A stretch of 64,000 nucleotides of DNA from Monosporascus cannonballus (Eukaryota > Ascomycota > Sordariomycetes > Xylariales). The position numbers and the translations under genes are program-made. How positions within the stretch are numbered: position 1 is the first letter of the stretch; the number at the start of each line of letters is the position of its first letter. The notes under the pieces were generated by a model. It saw nothing but the letters and a program-made list of their open reading frames with translations, was not told where the DNA came from and ran no database searches. The DNA is taken from positions 124,001 to 188,000 of the forward strand of contig QJNS01000147.1 of assembly GCA_004154925.1 (NCBI GenBank), given 5' to 3'. This document shows positions 21,582 through 36,310 of the stretch, one piece after another.

Positions 21582-24500
21582 AAATCTCGTTTAATACGGT
21601 TGCATTTTAAAGATTTCCAAACGGTTAAAATTTATAAATCTTGAAAAATATTAGCAAATTAATTTAAAACGTCTTAAAAATAGTAATCGGGTAATCTTTA
21701 AAATTACTATTTATTATATTAAAATTTAATTACAAATTATCGGAATAATAAGAAATAAATTTTTATCACGGTTTAAAATAATTTGATAGTGTATAATAAC
21801 ATTATAATTTAAAATGTATTTAAAAACGTAAAGAATTTAATTCGCTTTGCGGTATTAAAAACGATTATTATAATATGTTAAAAACATTACAAAGTTTTAT
21901 CTTAAATTACGTTAAATTTCTATATATATTTAAATAAAAAAGTAAAAATTTAAAACACTAACAAAATATAATTCTTACTAACAATGTTTTAAATTGCTAT
22001 AATAAAACTATTTATTTTTAATAAGAATGAATAATTGTTGTTTAACATTGTACGTAATAATTCTCTTAATAAATTTATTTTAATTTAAAAAAATCAACAA
22101 ATTTATTTTAGAGCTTTATATTCTTCACATTCTTTACAAACTATAATTAATATTTTTTAAAGTTTCTCAAGTTTGAAAAAGAAATTGTTTTTCGAAGCGA
22201 ATATAATATTATTTTAAAATGGAATTTTTAAATACTTTATACGTTTAAAATAATTAAAAAAATACTAAATATTTGTAAAGAATTTTTAATCCTATTAAAT
22301 TACATTTTATAATTGTAGCAATAAGTACTTGAAGAATATTTTATTTTAGCTTAATAAAAGTAACAAGAATTTCTAAAAATGATTTAAACTTAATAAGTAA
22401 AAATAAGCATGTTATAAAATGTTAAAAAAGAAATTAAAAAAAATACAATTAAAAGTAAGATAATAATACTAACGTGTAATTATACAATGTTAATATAATA
22501 TCAATTAATATATATATTTATAGTCGATATTACGATATAAAATATAATAATAAAAATATTTTCGTCTTTCATTAATGCTAATAAATCAAAGATAATTAAA
22601 TATTTACTATATAAAATTACTCAAATATTTGAAGACCACTGTATTTGTAAAAATATAATAATAATCCAAAGTTTGTACAATAATATTATTTTAGAAATTG
22701 TAATATTCAAAATTAAGATTTAATATGACGACATAAATTATATTTCTAAATAAACGAAAATTAATTAAGGCAGTATTTTAAAAATATTTATTTGTGTTTT
22801 TATTTTAAGTTTTATTTTAATTTAAACCGTTATTTTCTATTCGAATAGTTTAGTAGTATTATTGGTTAATAAAAAACAACGAAAAGGTAAAAACGTTTAA
22901 AAATAATTTACGTTTTCAAATAATAATAAAAGAATTTTAATATTTTATAATTTTAGACCTATTTATTTAAAGCGTTAAAATATTATTAAATGTAATAGAA
23001 CATATCAAACACATACGAATTATGTTTAAATATATGTTTACTAAATGGTTTTAAAATATATATTTAAAACTCGCGTATTGAAAGGTTTTTAAAACCTATT
23101 ATATAAATTTATTTTAAATATTTCGTAAATTGTAATAAATTTTAATCATTTTTGATATTAAAAAATAACTATAATAAGAAGTTTTTTACTTGTTATAGCG
23201 ATTTGTATTTCAAAAAAAACAACGTTTTATATTTTACAGATTTTTAATATTGGACATATTAATAATATAAAATTGTTAATACATTATATTAAATAAATCA
23301 ATACTATTAAAATAATGATAATACACGAGTTGGTAGACCTTTTAACGTAATATATCTAAAAGAATACATTGATTTAAAGAAACACTTCTTTATATATTTC
23401 AAAATGAGAGAAAGAATAGAATTATATATTGAAAAATAATCATTAAAAGTTTTAAAATAAATTCTTTCAAAGTCGTTAACGAAGAATAATTAGATAAATA
23501 ACATAACTTTATCATATAAATTCGAATTAGGCGTACGTTATATTTATATACAAGAACATATTTATGTATTAATTTGTATAAGATTTTCGTTAATATAATT
23601 TTATTGTCGAAAACATAAATACGCTGAGTTTTGATTTAAACAAATTTAAGATATATATATAATATATTAATATATTTATTAATAAAAAACGGACACTTAA
23701 AAACTAAATTCACGATTAAATTAATATTAAACGTTGAGAGCGATAATTTGATAAAATATCGAATTTTAAATATTTATCAAATATAAATACTAAATTTTCG
23801 TAAAATAATTGTTCGATGTAATAAGATATTTAATCAAAATATTTATTAATTAAAAAATTTTCCTTTCAGTATTAACAAGAAATTTATAAACATACTGAAA
23901 ATTAATCATCATTTTTTAAACGCCTAGAAATATTTTTAATATAGAAAACAAACTTTAAGAAGATATTTTTAAAAAAACGTAAAAACTAAAAATCGATTAA
24001 CTACAATTAACCGTAATATAAGTAAATTAATTAAGATAAACGAAACTAATGCTATCTTTTAATAACTACATTAAGAAAATGTATTTTTATTTAAAATTAA
24101 ATATAAAATTTAAATAAACGAATATTAATGTGCGAATTTATGAAGATTTATAGTTTTTATTATTAAAATTTAAAGAGTTTTAAAAATTGAAAAAGTTTAT
24201 TGTATTAATATTTAAAAATCAAAAATTAAAACAATAAAAATATTTTAATAATTTCGAAAAAAGTAATTTTTATATTATAAATGTTATCGTAATATACAAA
24301 AATAACGAAACATATTTAATAATAAATCATGATTAAAATATTTATAAAAAGTGTTTTCGATATTATAATATATAACAACTTAAAAATAAAAACATTATAC
24401 TTTTTAATTTAATAATTATAACTATATCAATATAAAAAGTACGAAAAGATATAAAATTCTATTAAATACCTTTATAATTTATAATTATTGATTAATAATT

Positions 24501-27188
24501 CAAATATTGAATTATAAAGAATTTCAAAGAATATTCAACATAGAAAATATACGAAATCTTGCGATTTATAATTTAAATTTAAATTGAAGTTTTAAAATAA
24601 ACATTTATTTGAAGATTTTTTTAAAATAATTAAGAAAAATATTATAAATTATATTTAAATATATATGATATTTCTTGAAAATAATTAAGTTATGTACATA
24701 TATATGTTAAAACGTTAATATTTATATGGTTTAAATTATTATAATTATAATAATTAAATTTAATCTTAAACTTTAGTTATTCTATATATAATATACGTTT
24801 GCAAAAATATGATATAGAACATAAATTACTATAATTTATTGAAACGGTTTTAAGTAAAACGGAATATATATAAAATTGGAACCAACTTTATATAAATTTA
24901 AAAACGTTATTTTTCTTATAATTATTACGAATTCTTTTTTTATATTTATAATATGTCAATTCTGTTTAATTTCTATAAATACATTATAAATTTCTATTAT
25001 TAAAAATATTAATCTAAAATTAAAAAAATATTTTAAGGTTAGAAAAATTGTACGAATTTCAAAAATAAAATAACATAAATAGATTTTCAAATATTTGAGT
25101 AATTACAAAGAATTAAAGGAATTACTTTAATTTAAAAGTTATATATTAAAATATTATTATTCGTTTTAGATTAATTAACAACGTTTATCTATTTTTAGCG
25201 TTTTTAAAAATAATACGAGAACATAGTATTTAAAATAACATAATTTCGTTTTATTTATTATAAATATAATTTATTTATATATAAATTTAGGAATTTTATA
25301 AATATTAAAGTATTTACTTAACTTCTTAACTAAACATTTGATAATGATTAAAAAATAACTTGTTAGTTTCATTATAAATATCCTTTTTCAATTAAATTTA
25401 ATAGTCCAATATCTTGATTTTGATTGGTAAAAGTATTTTTGTTAATAATTGAAAAGTGCGAAAATGTTTAAACTGTATGTTATAATATTTTTAAAGTATT
25501 TAATATATAAGATATATTTTATTAAATATCAACAATAATCCTACAATAAATATTACATTAACTAACTTCAAATATAGAATTAAAAATTATAAATTTTCAA
25601 CGTATATTTTAAAATATTTCCTAAAAAACAGGAAGAGGTTTGAAATATTATTAATATTAATTAATCAATAATTAAATTAAAAATAATAAAGGAAAATATT
25701 AATATATATATATTATATATTTACGCGAAACATAAAGGCGAAAATTTATAATACTCTATTTTTAAAAAATTTAAATATTGGTAAATAAATTAACAAAACA
25801 GTTTTTAAGTGAAATTTAAAACTTTTCAAATTATTGCTGAATTTATAAAACGTATAATTAATAATATTAGAAAATCGTAGAAATAGAAATAATAAAATAT
25901 ATAATTTTATTAGCTTGATACGTTTCGAAATAATAATGTTTATTTATTAAAAAAATTATTTTTTATATTATTAATTTAATTAAAATTTTAAAATTGGGTT
26001 TATAAAAAGAGTTAATAACGTAAACACATTTTGTTATTATATTCTTTTTGGTCTTTTTAATTTCTTTTTTTGGTTTATATTTTTTTTCCTATTCTTTTAT
26101 TTCTTTTTGTATATTTTTTATTTCTTTTCTAAAAAAAACCATTGTAATTACGTATAAATGGCAAATTTGTTCATCAAGTAATGAATAGTTTTCCTAAAAC
26201 GTACAAATAAAATAAATTCAGAAAATAACCCCAAAAACTTGTATATTGTACAAGATATAATTCAACGAATAATAAATATTTTATAAATATAAAATTATAT
26301 TTAAAAATGAATAAAAAACAAATTAAAACCTTAAAAAATATAAATATCCAAATATAAATATATTTATTAATATAACGTTAATATTTTAGAGTATCACGAT
26401 ATTAAAGTATTTACCCATATTTTAGCCGATAAATACAATATGTAAATATTTTAAATAAGATTTAACTTAACGAACGTTATACGTAAAATATAAATATAGG
26501 CGGTTTTTTATAAACGTAACAAAAATAAATATAACGAGTGTAAAAACGGATAATATTATTATAACGGCGGCGTTAACGTCGGCCTATACGCGTATACGAT
26601 ATGCCTTATAATCGTAAATAGCGGCTATATATTACGTAATGCAAATTCGACGAAATATTTTATTATACTTACGTTTATTAAATTTAAGTAAAATTCTTTA
26701 AAATGTGTAATTAATTTGTATTATATTTTATATTAAAATTAACATTAATAATTAAAATTTATATTAAGTTTATTTAATGATATATAACGTACCTAAAGTA
26801 CGTATAAATAAAGAAACAATATTTTAATAGCATTAATAATAATAATAATAACAAATATATACTATAGATGAATTATTAGCACTAAATCTTTTAAATATAA
26901 ATTATTAGCTAAGTTATTTTATAACTTAAAAAGAAATTATAATTTACGAAAGTAATAAAAAATGATATAATAAAATACGAACTTATTAAGATATTATATA
27001 TTATTAAAATTATAAAAATAGAAAAATGAAATAATTTTATATTTTTGTAATATTATACAATTTAAGAATCTGTTTATTAATGTATTACATTAAATATATC
27101 ATTTTTAAAAACTTTACTACGTTCGTTTCGTAGTTATAAAACTTAATTTGTATAAATTTAAAGGGATCACCTTTTTATTTAAGAGAAA
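21582..27188. mobile_element. Interior of element E, heavily RIP-mutated
   Basis: These 5.6 kb are extremely AT-rich, with stops in every frame. No protein motif was readable. A short CpG-rich segment at 26520-26650 retains many CG dinucleotides while other cytosine contexts are gone. I assign the stretch to E because it lies between E's LTRs and outside any nested element I could define. Confidence 0.5.
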
Positions 27189-27305
27189 TATTATTAAATA
27201 ATGGTATTTTTAGTTATTAAATTTCAACGGTACTGTAATATCTTTATTCTGGTGTTTTTATTCTGTATAAAACGTTTGTAAGTTATAATTTTTCAAACTT
27301 TAGTG
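27189..27305 (+). repeat. 3' LTR of element E, left part
   Basis: The sequence matches the first two thirds of the 5' LTR of E with C-to-T and G-to-A changes (TTAGTTATTAAATTTC against TTAGTCATCAAGCTC; TATTCTGG against TATTCCGG). It breaks at TAGTG (27301-27305), where element D is inserted. The LTR resumes at 46765. Confidence 0.8.
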
Positions 27306-27673
27306 TGTTATAACGTAAATTAAAACCGGGTTTAAAAATAGTTGAACTTTTATAAAAGAATTACGTAATTTAAACCTGTTTTAACATTAACATCTAAATA
27401 TGTTGATTTAAAAGTAATTATATTTAATAAAATTAAAGTTAGAAAGTTTTTAAAATTTATTTAAGTTTTAACTAATTTATATAAAATATATATATTTATT
27501 ACTTCTATACTTAAAATAATTTTAATTGTTAATAATAATTTCTTATCGAAAAGGTTTTAATATTATAAAATGTAATCAATTATTATACATTTATTTAAAA
27601 TTTTAACATATATTTATTAATATAATTATAGGATCTTTACATTTTATAATTTATTAAATTAAAAAGTATTATA
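27306..27673 (+). repeat. Left LTR of element D
   Basis: The 368 bp unit starts TGTTATAACG and aligns throughout with the right LTR. For example, AATTACGTAATTT is shared with 39530, and the last 58 bases pair without gaps with the right LTR's split end. RIP has removed nearly all non-CpG cytosines. Confidence 0.8.
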
Positions 27674-28871
27674 TACTATAAAGTTTAATTTAATAACATT
27701 TTTAAGGTTTCAGCAACACTTTTTCATTAATATATCTATTAATATTTAAATAAATTTTATTATTATATAATTATAATTTCAAATTAAATTATTCGAAAAC
27801 TAAATTTAATAATTTACAAATTAAATAAATGTTTTATTAATTTGTATTATTCTATTTATATATACTATTAAAACTTTTTAATTTTACAATAAAAAAATAA
27901 TTAAAGTTTTAAATTCTAAAAATGAATATATATTAATTTTTAGGATTTAAATTGGTCCGTAAATCCGATTTTCGTTATAATGGTTTTCTTTAAAAAAAAG
28001 AATATTTTAAAATAATTCAAAACTCTTATAAAGAATTATTTGAAAAACGTTAAGGTTTATTAAGAAATAATTATTTTAAAAAAAGTTCATTACGTAAATT
28101 TTAAAAGAAATTTAAAAGTACATTATGAAAATATAGATACAAAATAAATAATAATATACTAACTCATATATTTCGAATAAAAAGAATTTAATATAAAGTA
28201 TATTACAGTTTTTAAATATTTTATATTTAAAATAAAATAAGCTGATAACGAAACAAAAAACTAATAAATATATTTTATAATGTATTAAAAATATCTTTAA
28301 AGTAAAATTATAAATGAATATATTATGAAAACTGTTAAAATTAATAATACATTATATAAATAATATATTAAATGCATAATATGATTTAAAATATAAGCTA
28401 TAAATAATTAATTAATAGAAGAAATAAAGTATATTATTATATTATATATTATAATACAAAAATGTTCAAAATTGGAAATTATGTAATATAAAAATAAAGA
28501 TTAAAGAAAATATAATATTTACATTACAATTAGATATTATTAAAGGATTAGTACAAAACCTTAATAATAAAATATTTAAATAATTTGAATAAATTATAAT
28601 TTAATAAAAATAAATCAAATATTAACAGAACCTGAATTTAATATAAAAATGTTATTATAATAAAAGATTTAATGCAAAATACAAAGGAACAAAAATTAAT
28701 TAAAAAACCGTTAAAGAATTTCAAAATGTTTTAAAAAATTATTAAAAAAATATTAAAAGTATATAAAGATTATATATTTAAAAGTGTTAAAATAATAAAA
28801 CGAAATATATATTATATATTATAAACGACGAAAATATTTACGATATAAATCATAAAAGAAGTTATTAACAC

Positions 28872-28876
<5 letters not shown>

Positions 28877-28903
<27 letters not shown>
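28877..28903. repeat. (AT)n tract
   Basis: About 27 bases of uninterrupted AT dinucleotide lie inside the RIP-mutated interior of D. A similar tract lies near 34730-34760. Confidence 0.85.
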
Positions 28904-28908
<5 letters not shown>

Positions 28909-30059
28909 TATTTTAAAAATGAAATTAAAATTAATAAAATAAACAAATTATAATATTTATAAATAAATAGTTTTATAAAATTCATCAAAAAATAGTATTT
29001 ATAAAACAAATTCATATTTCTATTTAAAATACTTATTATTTTATATAAAACTAATTTAATATATTATAAAAATATTATTAAATAATTAGTCGAAATTGTT
29101 ATTATTAATTAATATTTATTATTAATTTTATGAAAAGAAATATTCAACAAAGTTAATAATTCATGTTAAGGTTTTTTAAAAAAATATAATAAATTTAATA
29201 ATTTAAACTACTATATAAATATATATAAATAAAATTTAACGAATTCGAAAAATATTACAAAAGGTTACTGATACAAGGATTATAAAATAACCAAATATAA
29301 AAGAATTAAAGAAATTAACAATATTTAGAAATATTATATTATAAACCGTTAGTAACTTTGTTATTTTAAATATATGAATTAAAACGTATTAATATATCTT
29401 AATAATAAATTACGAAGTTTTATATCAATATTATATTATATTAAATATTATAAATAAATTTAAAGTATAATAAAAATATAAATTAATGTTTTATATAATA
29501 ATAAATAACGAAAATAAAATTTTACTTATAATAATAACAGGATTTAATATAAAATTAATTATTTCAAACCTTATATGTACAAATAATACTAAATAAAATA
29601 TTGCAATAACGTTTTATTTGAAACTTACGGTACGATTTTAAAATTAATACAAATATATTAATATTAAATTTTAATCAACGAAATAGTTAATTAAATAAAA
29701 TTTTATTAATGTATAAAAAAGAATCAAAATGTGAATATTAAATTACAAATAATAATAAACGTAAATATAGAAATAAAATAAATATTTTATAATTTAAAAA
29801 GAAAAATTATAAATACAATATTTATTAAACAAAATATAACGTATTGTTCTTATTATTAATATACAAATTAAATAATTAAATAATAATTTAAATAATAAAT
29901 ACAAAAGTTATCAAAATTTAACTAATATATTATTATAATATTATAAATACAAATATGTTCTAAAACAATTATATAACATTATTAAAATATACGAAATAAA
30001 ATTATAAAATATTTTAACGAAATCTTAATACATTTATAATTTTAATAAAAGTAAATCAT

Positions 30060-30420
30060 TATAGCGGTTAACAAATATAAATAATTATTAAATTTAAATC
30101 GTACCAATTAATATTAATTCAAATAGTATGAAAATATAAATAATTCATATAATAATTAAATATATTTCATAATGTAAAATAATATTTCAAATATTAAATT
30201 ATATTATAAGTTATTATTATTTAATTATAAATATTATAAATGTATATATTTTATTTTAATTTATTAACTTCTTATTAATAATTTAATAATTCGTTATATA
30301 AAATAGCGCATTTAAAGTTTATTATTACTTTTATTATAATTTTTCTAATCTCGAAATTAAGTAAAATATAATATATTTGTTCAAAAAAAATCATTATTTT
30401 TAAATATGTTTTCTTGATAG
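30060..30420. repeat. Left LTR of element A (approximate)
   Basis: The block follows the same order of short motifs as the right LTR (35951-36310), including ATGAAAATATAAATAATTC-like and TAATTCGTTATATAAAATAG stretches, but is strongly RIP-mutated. The right boundary is an estimate from LTR length. Confidence 0.5.
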
Positions 30421-33400
30421 ATGTTATTTTAATTATATTTAATTATATTTCCAAATATTGATATCGTAAAATTAAATAATATTATATTTTAATTAATTTA
30501 ATTAAACTAAAAAGTTTTAATATCATGCCATATTTTTAACCCTTTCAAATATTTTATTTTTTAAATAATAAAAAAGGTTTTGGTTTTAAAATATATATAT
30601 ATTACGAAAGGTTATATAATAAAATAAATATTTTTATTTTTGTAATTATTATTACATGATAATAAGTTATTATTTCTAAAAGAATTAATGATTTAAAAAG
30701 TTTGTATTTGATATTTTATCTACCTTTTTGGTATTTATTGTTAATAATAATGACATTAAATATAAAGTACTAAATTTATTACTGATACTTTTTTTATTTT
30801 TAAACAAATTTAATACTTTTCAGTACTATAAAAAATGATAAATCGAAAACTTGAAAATTTTAAAAATATAAATGTTTTTAATTAAAATTCTCCTAATTTA
30901 TAACTGATATTTCTGCTAAACATTGATTAACATGTCATTTTAACTTCCGTTATTATTAATAAAAGTTTCGTAGTAAGTATTAAATACTTATAAAACTTTT
31001 CGTAAATTTTCAAATAATTTCGAAATCCGACTAGTTGTTTTATTTAATTAAATACCAAATAAATCTGTTTTTTTCTATATATTAAAAAAAGTGCTTGGTT
31101 TATTCATAATTTTATTTTTTATTGTTATATAATTTCGTTTAATATAAATTTTAATTATATTTATCATAAAAATAAATAGAAGACAATATAATAAAATTAA
31201 CAAGATTTAACTTTAAATAAGAATATTATTGAATCATTATGTTTTAGAAATTATTAAACCATTTTATATAATTTTATATATTTAAAATTAAACTTTTTAT
31301 TAATTCTTTAGATACGCTTTATAATAAAATACATTATTTCTTTTAAAACATTTGCTTTTTTAATTATATATAAAATCTACTTATATTGTTTTTATTTAAT
31401 CTAATTATTTAAATTATTTTAACATAAATATCAATTTAATACTAATATATTCATAATATTTAAATTTAATAATAGTATATATAAAACTAAATTTCATAGT
31501 AATTATTATTATTTTAATATTCTTTAATAGTTAATATTAATTATTTATTAAATAATATATAGTAATGAAATTTAATTTTTTCGTTTTTTATTTATATAAT
31601 ATTTCAATATATTAATTGAGTTATAATTTAAATTAATTTATATCGTACAAAGTTAGTAAAACTCTAAAATTATTATAAATTCTTTAACAGGAATTACTTA
31701 ATAGAATAAATCTTGTGTATTAAAAAATTAAAAAAGATATATACATTATTTATTTAATATTAGTACTGTTTATAGAAATAAAAAATAAACGAATTCTGAA
31801 AATTTGTTAACGATTAAAAAAGTATTATCGTAATATACTTTTATCGTGAATTCTTCGAATAAACAAAGGTAAATAATAAAATTTATAATATTAAATTTTA
31901 TAATATTTTAAATATTAATAGTAATTATAATATTTTGTAAGATTTATATCGTTATATCTTAATTTAATTATAAAAGTTGTATTATTATTATATTTTAAAG
32001 ACATTGTTTTTATTTTTCAAAATAAGAAATATGTTAAAAAATTTTAAACTTTATAAATTTTCAAATCTCCGAATAATTCATCATTATATATATTATATAT
32101 TATATTTATTAATAACTTTTAGAAAGTTTTAACTTTTTTATTTATTTGTTTTTTAAGAAAGTTTTATTATGCTTTTTAATTTTTTAAAACATAAGATATA
32201 ACATAATTAATATTATTATAATTTGATATAAGTATAAATAGTTTTTATAATAACATTGAAAATTAAATTATTAATTTTAATTAATTCGATTTAAAATTTG
32301 ATCGTGTATTTAAAATATTAGCTTTATGCTTTTTTCACTTTTTATATATATAATAACGAAATCGAGTTCTTTTAACGTATATAAATTGTCGTTCAATAAA
32401 CTTTTTAATCGTAATAAAACGGGTGAAATTTTAATAATCGGTATAAAGCTTAACTTAATAAAGATTATCTTTTTAAAAAATGCTTAAAATTTCGAAAAAC
32501 TATGATGATAATTATAATCTCTTATTTAAAATAACATAATTTAATCTATCTTTTTGTAATTTATATAAGAAGTACAATAAGATATAATTTTCCTTAATTA
32601 TTTTAGGCTTTAATTATTAAATTTTATATATAATCCGAAATACTAGTTTTTAATTTAATAGAATATATTTAATTATATATAGTTAATATTAATTCATTAA
32701 TAAATACACATTTAATCTTCTTAAATATTTTTACGACATTTATTTAATTCTTTTAATAATGTTAATTAAGAATATAATAATTGGGTTAAAATTTCGAATA
32801 AATCTTTTATAATAATTAGCGAATTTAAGAACTATTTATAATTTTTGCGTATAATTAATATTTATTAATTTTAATACATATGGATTCTTATAAAGCTTTT
32901 TTAATATATTTTATATACATTTTTTCCGTTCTGAAATAAATGAAAATATTGTCGAAATAATATGTAATAAAGATATCAAAATATTTTCGTAATATATAAA
33001 TTATTATTCGTTAGAAATCTACTAATATATTTGTATATTTTATTAACGTATATCAATATTTGAGCAATTCATACTTCATTTTAAAAAGTATTTTTATTCG
33101 TATTTCTGATACTTTATTGAACTTATATTTATTTTCAGAATCGAATATTATAAATTATTATATTTCCTAAACTCCACTGCTTACTTTATTAATTAAATAT
33201 AAAAATATACAGTTTTTAATAATATTTTTATTTAATTATTAATAATCTATTATAAAATGTAATTTGTCGTTTTTCTTAAGTATGAAAAGTATAACGGACT
33301 TTATAAGTAATGTGGAAATTAAATTTAGTTTTTATAATCAATTATTTAAATATTTTTAAAAAGTACGCAATTCGTTTCCATTAAACGTATAAGTAAAATA

Positions 33401-34727
33401 GAATTTTATAGATATCCTTTTCAAAAAATTACTTTATAAACCTTATTCGTTATATTTTAAGAATTTCGTATTAAGTATTTTTTAAAAGAAGTTATTTATA
33501 TTTATAATAATATATCAATATATTAATTAAATCCTTTAACTTTTAAATTGTTATTTCTAATTGTTATTTAGTTATTCAAATATAATTGTAATAATTTTGA
33601 CAATATATTCTTTTTTTAATACTTATTTCTTTTTTTGTATTTATTTCTATCAAGTGATAAAGTATTTATCGTAACTTTGTCCTTATATTTATCGTTATTT
33701 TTAATCTTATATTAAAATTTTATTTTTTTGATTATCGACGAGATATAAAAGAAATTTTATATAGCGAATCTTTTATTAAATAAGATGTCGTATTAAAATA
33801 TTTACGATAATTCTAAATTATATTATAATTGCTAAATAAGACGATATCGAAATTAATTATTTAATATATTTTTTAGATTAAAGCTTTAAAACAATTAATT
33901 TTATCTTAAACTTTTCTATTCCTATAAGAAAAACTTTAATTTTCGATATTTGTAATTATATAAAGCCTTAATTTATATTTTTAAAACAATTAAAACTTTG
34001 TTAATAATAGTAAGTACAATATAATTCTCGCCAAAATCTCGTATTTTATTATTATAATATATTAATATGTTTTAATATATATATTTAAGATAATAAAGTT
34101 ATTATCAATTTTTATTGCTACGTTTAAAACTTTTTTCGAAATTTCTTTTAACTTTTTGAAATTTAGATATTTTGCGGCTTTTTTATAAATAACATATTTC
34201 TCTATTTTTTCGAATTCGTTAAATTTGATTTTTAATTTTCTATAATATATTAAATCATTACATGTGTTGTTTTTGCCGGCGTATTTATTCTTTAAATTGT
34301 ATTAAATCTTTCCAATTCTGTTTATCATTTTTCTCTTTATTTAGCAAATTATATTTCTATATAACCTATAATACGTTATTAAACTTTTTGTAATCCCTTA
34401 TTTTTTAATAAAGTTCCTTAACAATTTATCGTATTCTTTTCTTTAAATCAATTTTTGTAAGGCTTATAATAAATATTAATTAAAAATAAAGACTGGCATT
34501 TAATCTTCAATAAAATTTATTTTATTCTATATTAAATTATATCTTTTACAAATTAATAACTATATTAATCGTAAAAACAAAACCGTTCTCTTATAAATAT
34601 TATTTTTAATTAATTTTATAAAGCTATTTATTTAATAATATCTTTTTATAATATTATATCTTAAAAATATCGATATTATCGTTTATTTATTTTATTGTTT
34701 TCGATTTAATTAATAAAATTAAATTCT

Positions 34728-34760
<33 letters not shown>

Positions 34761-35950
34761 GTAATATATTACTAAATAAAACGTTTTCATTTGTTATATA
34801 CTAGGCATTTTGGTTATCCGTAATATAGGATATATATTTTGTTATGTCGATTAAAGACTTTTGGATAAATGTTTTTTATTTATTTTTTTAAAACTTATTA
34901 TTTTTTAAACATTTTTATGTTGATTTTTTAATCTTTTATACTCCGCATCAGAGTTTTCATCGTAATAAGCTTTATTTACATTACGCTCGAATTATGTTAG
35001 CAATTTTATTGTTGTTTTCTACATTATTCTTATATTATTCTTTCGATATAGACATCTAGTTATTTTATTATAACTTTTTAAATTTTTGATACTTATAAGC
35101 CTTATATCCTATTTTGGCGTAATTAAAATTTTTAATTTAGTTTTAATTTCCTATATATATACTATTTAAGTTTAAACATTTTAACGTAATATTATAAAAA
35201 GTAAAAAACGTATTTCGCTTGTTTTCTTAATTCGATTTAATACAACAAAATCATAAAATATATATTTTATTTGTTATTGTTTTTTAAACTATTCACTATT
35301 AATTATAATTAGTTTTTCAAGTTATTTTCTTTAAAGCAATTTATTGTGTAATTTAAGTAATTTCCTATTTTATATATTTTTAGTTGTTTTATAAAATATA
35401 TCGATAAAAACGTTAATTTCGTTATTGCTCTATCCGGCTTTAATTACGAAAGTTTTTTTTAAAAAAATAATTACGTATTTAAAAAAAATAGTTTCTTATT
35501 GTAATTAAAAGTTTTGTTATATTGCAGACTGGATTTTATATAAAGTATCGAAATTAATGTATAATAAAATATTTTCGTTAATAAATTCTTTTTATCTAAT
35601 TTTCTTTAAATAATGCTCTATAACCGGTTTGAATTAATTAGCCGTATTTCTTATTAGATATATTAGTATAGTCAAAATCTAGATTATCAATTTTTCAGTA
35701 AAAATATATAAAAATAAATATATATTTTTTCGTTATATAATTCCGGTTTTGTAAGATTTATTTTAATAAAAAAAGTTTATATAAATGCAACAACTCTAAT
35801 TGAATTAATAAATTATTAAATCTTTATTTCGAATTTTCGAATACGTGCTCAAAAGCATTAAATAAAACTTTTCTAAATATTAATTAATATTTTTCTAATA
35901 TTAAATATTATTTAAAAATTACGTATATTAATAAACAAAGATTTGTAACG

Positions 35951-36310
35951 TATAATAATTAATAACTTTAATTAATGATTACATTTAAACTATACAAATT
36001 TATATTCATAAAAATATTGTATAATGTTAAATAATAAATATTATAAATAATTATATTTCGTAACGTTAAAAATATTTTAAATAATGATATTATATTATAT
36101 ATTTGAATTATTTAATTATGAACATATCAAATATATATTGTATTAATTTAATTAGCTAGCTTATTACCAGCAAGTGAATAATTCGGCTTACCGGCTTACC
36201 AGCTTACTACCAATAAGTTGGTGATCCGTTATATAACCTAACCCACTTGATCTTCTTAGCTATTTCTATTACAACCGTTTCTGGAGGCCGTAGCTTGTCA
36301 GAACGTGACA
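35951..36310. repeat. Right LTR of element A
   Basis: The LTR starts in the same local context as B's right LTR (cgTATAATAATT). Its first half is RIP-mutated, while its second half from about 36150 keeps near-normal GC (GGCTTACCGGCTTACC, GGAGGCCGTAGCTTGTC) and ends TGACA. The preserved half carries repeated GCTTAC words, like the TTAAGC repeats in B's LTRs. Confidence 0.65.

Larger units (their letters stand above)
30060..36310 (-). mobile_element. Element A: gypsy retrotransposon inserted in D
   Basis: LTR-like ends lie at about 30060-30420 and 35951-36310, in the same orientation as B's LTRs; the right one ends AACGTGACA. On the minus strand at 32945-32964 the frame reads YYFDNIFI, a RIP-altered Tyr-Phe-Asp-Asp motif. 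Pol therefore runs right to left, and the spacing to the right LTR (about 3 kb) matches element B. The flanks are ATCAT (left) and GTTAT (right); both derive from GTCAT by one RIP-type change each, so a target duplication is plausible. Removing A restores a gypsy-sized interior for D. Confidence 0.65.
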
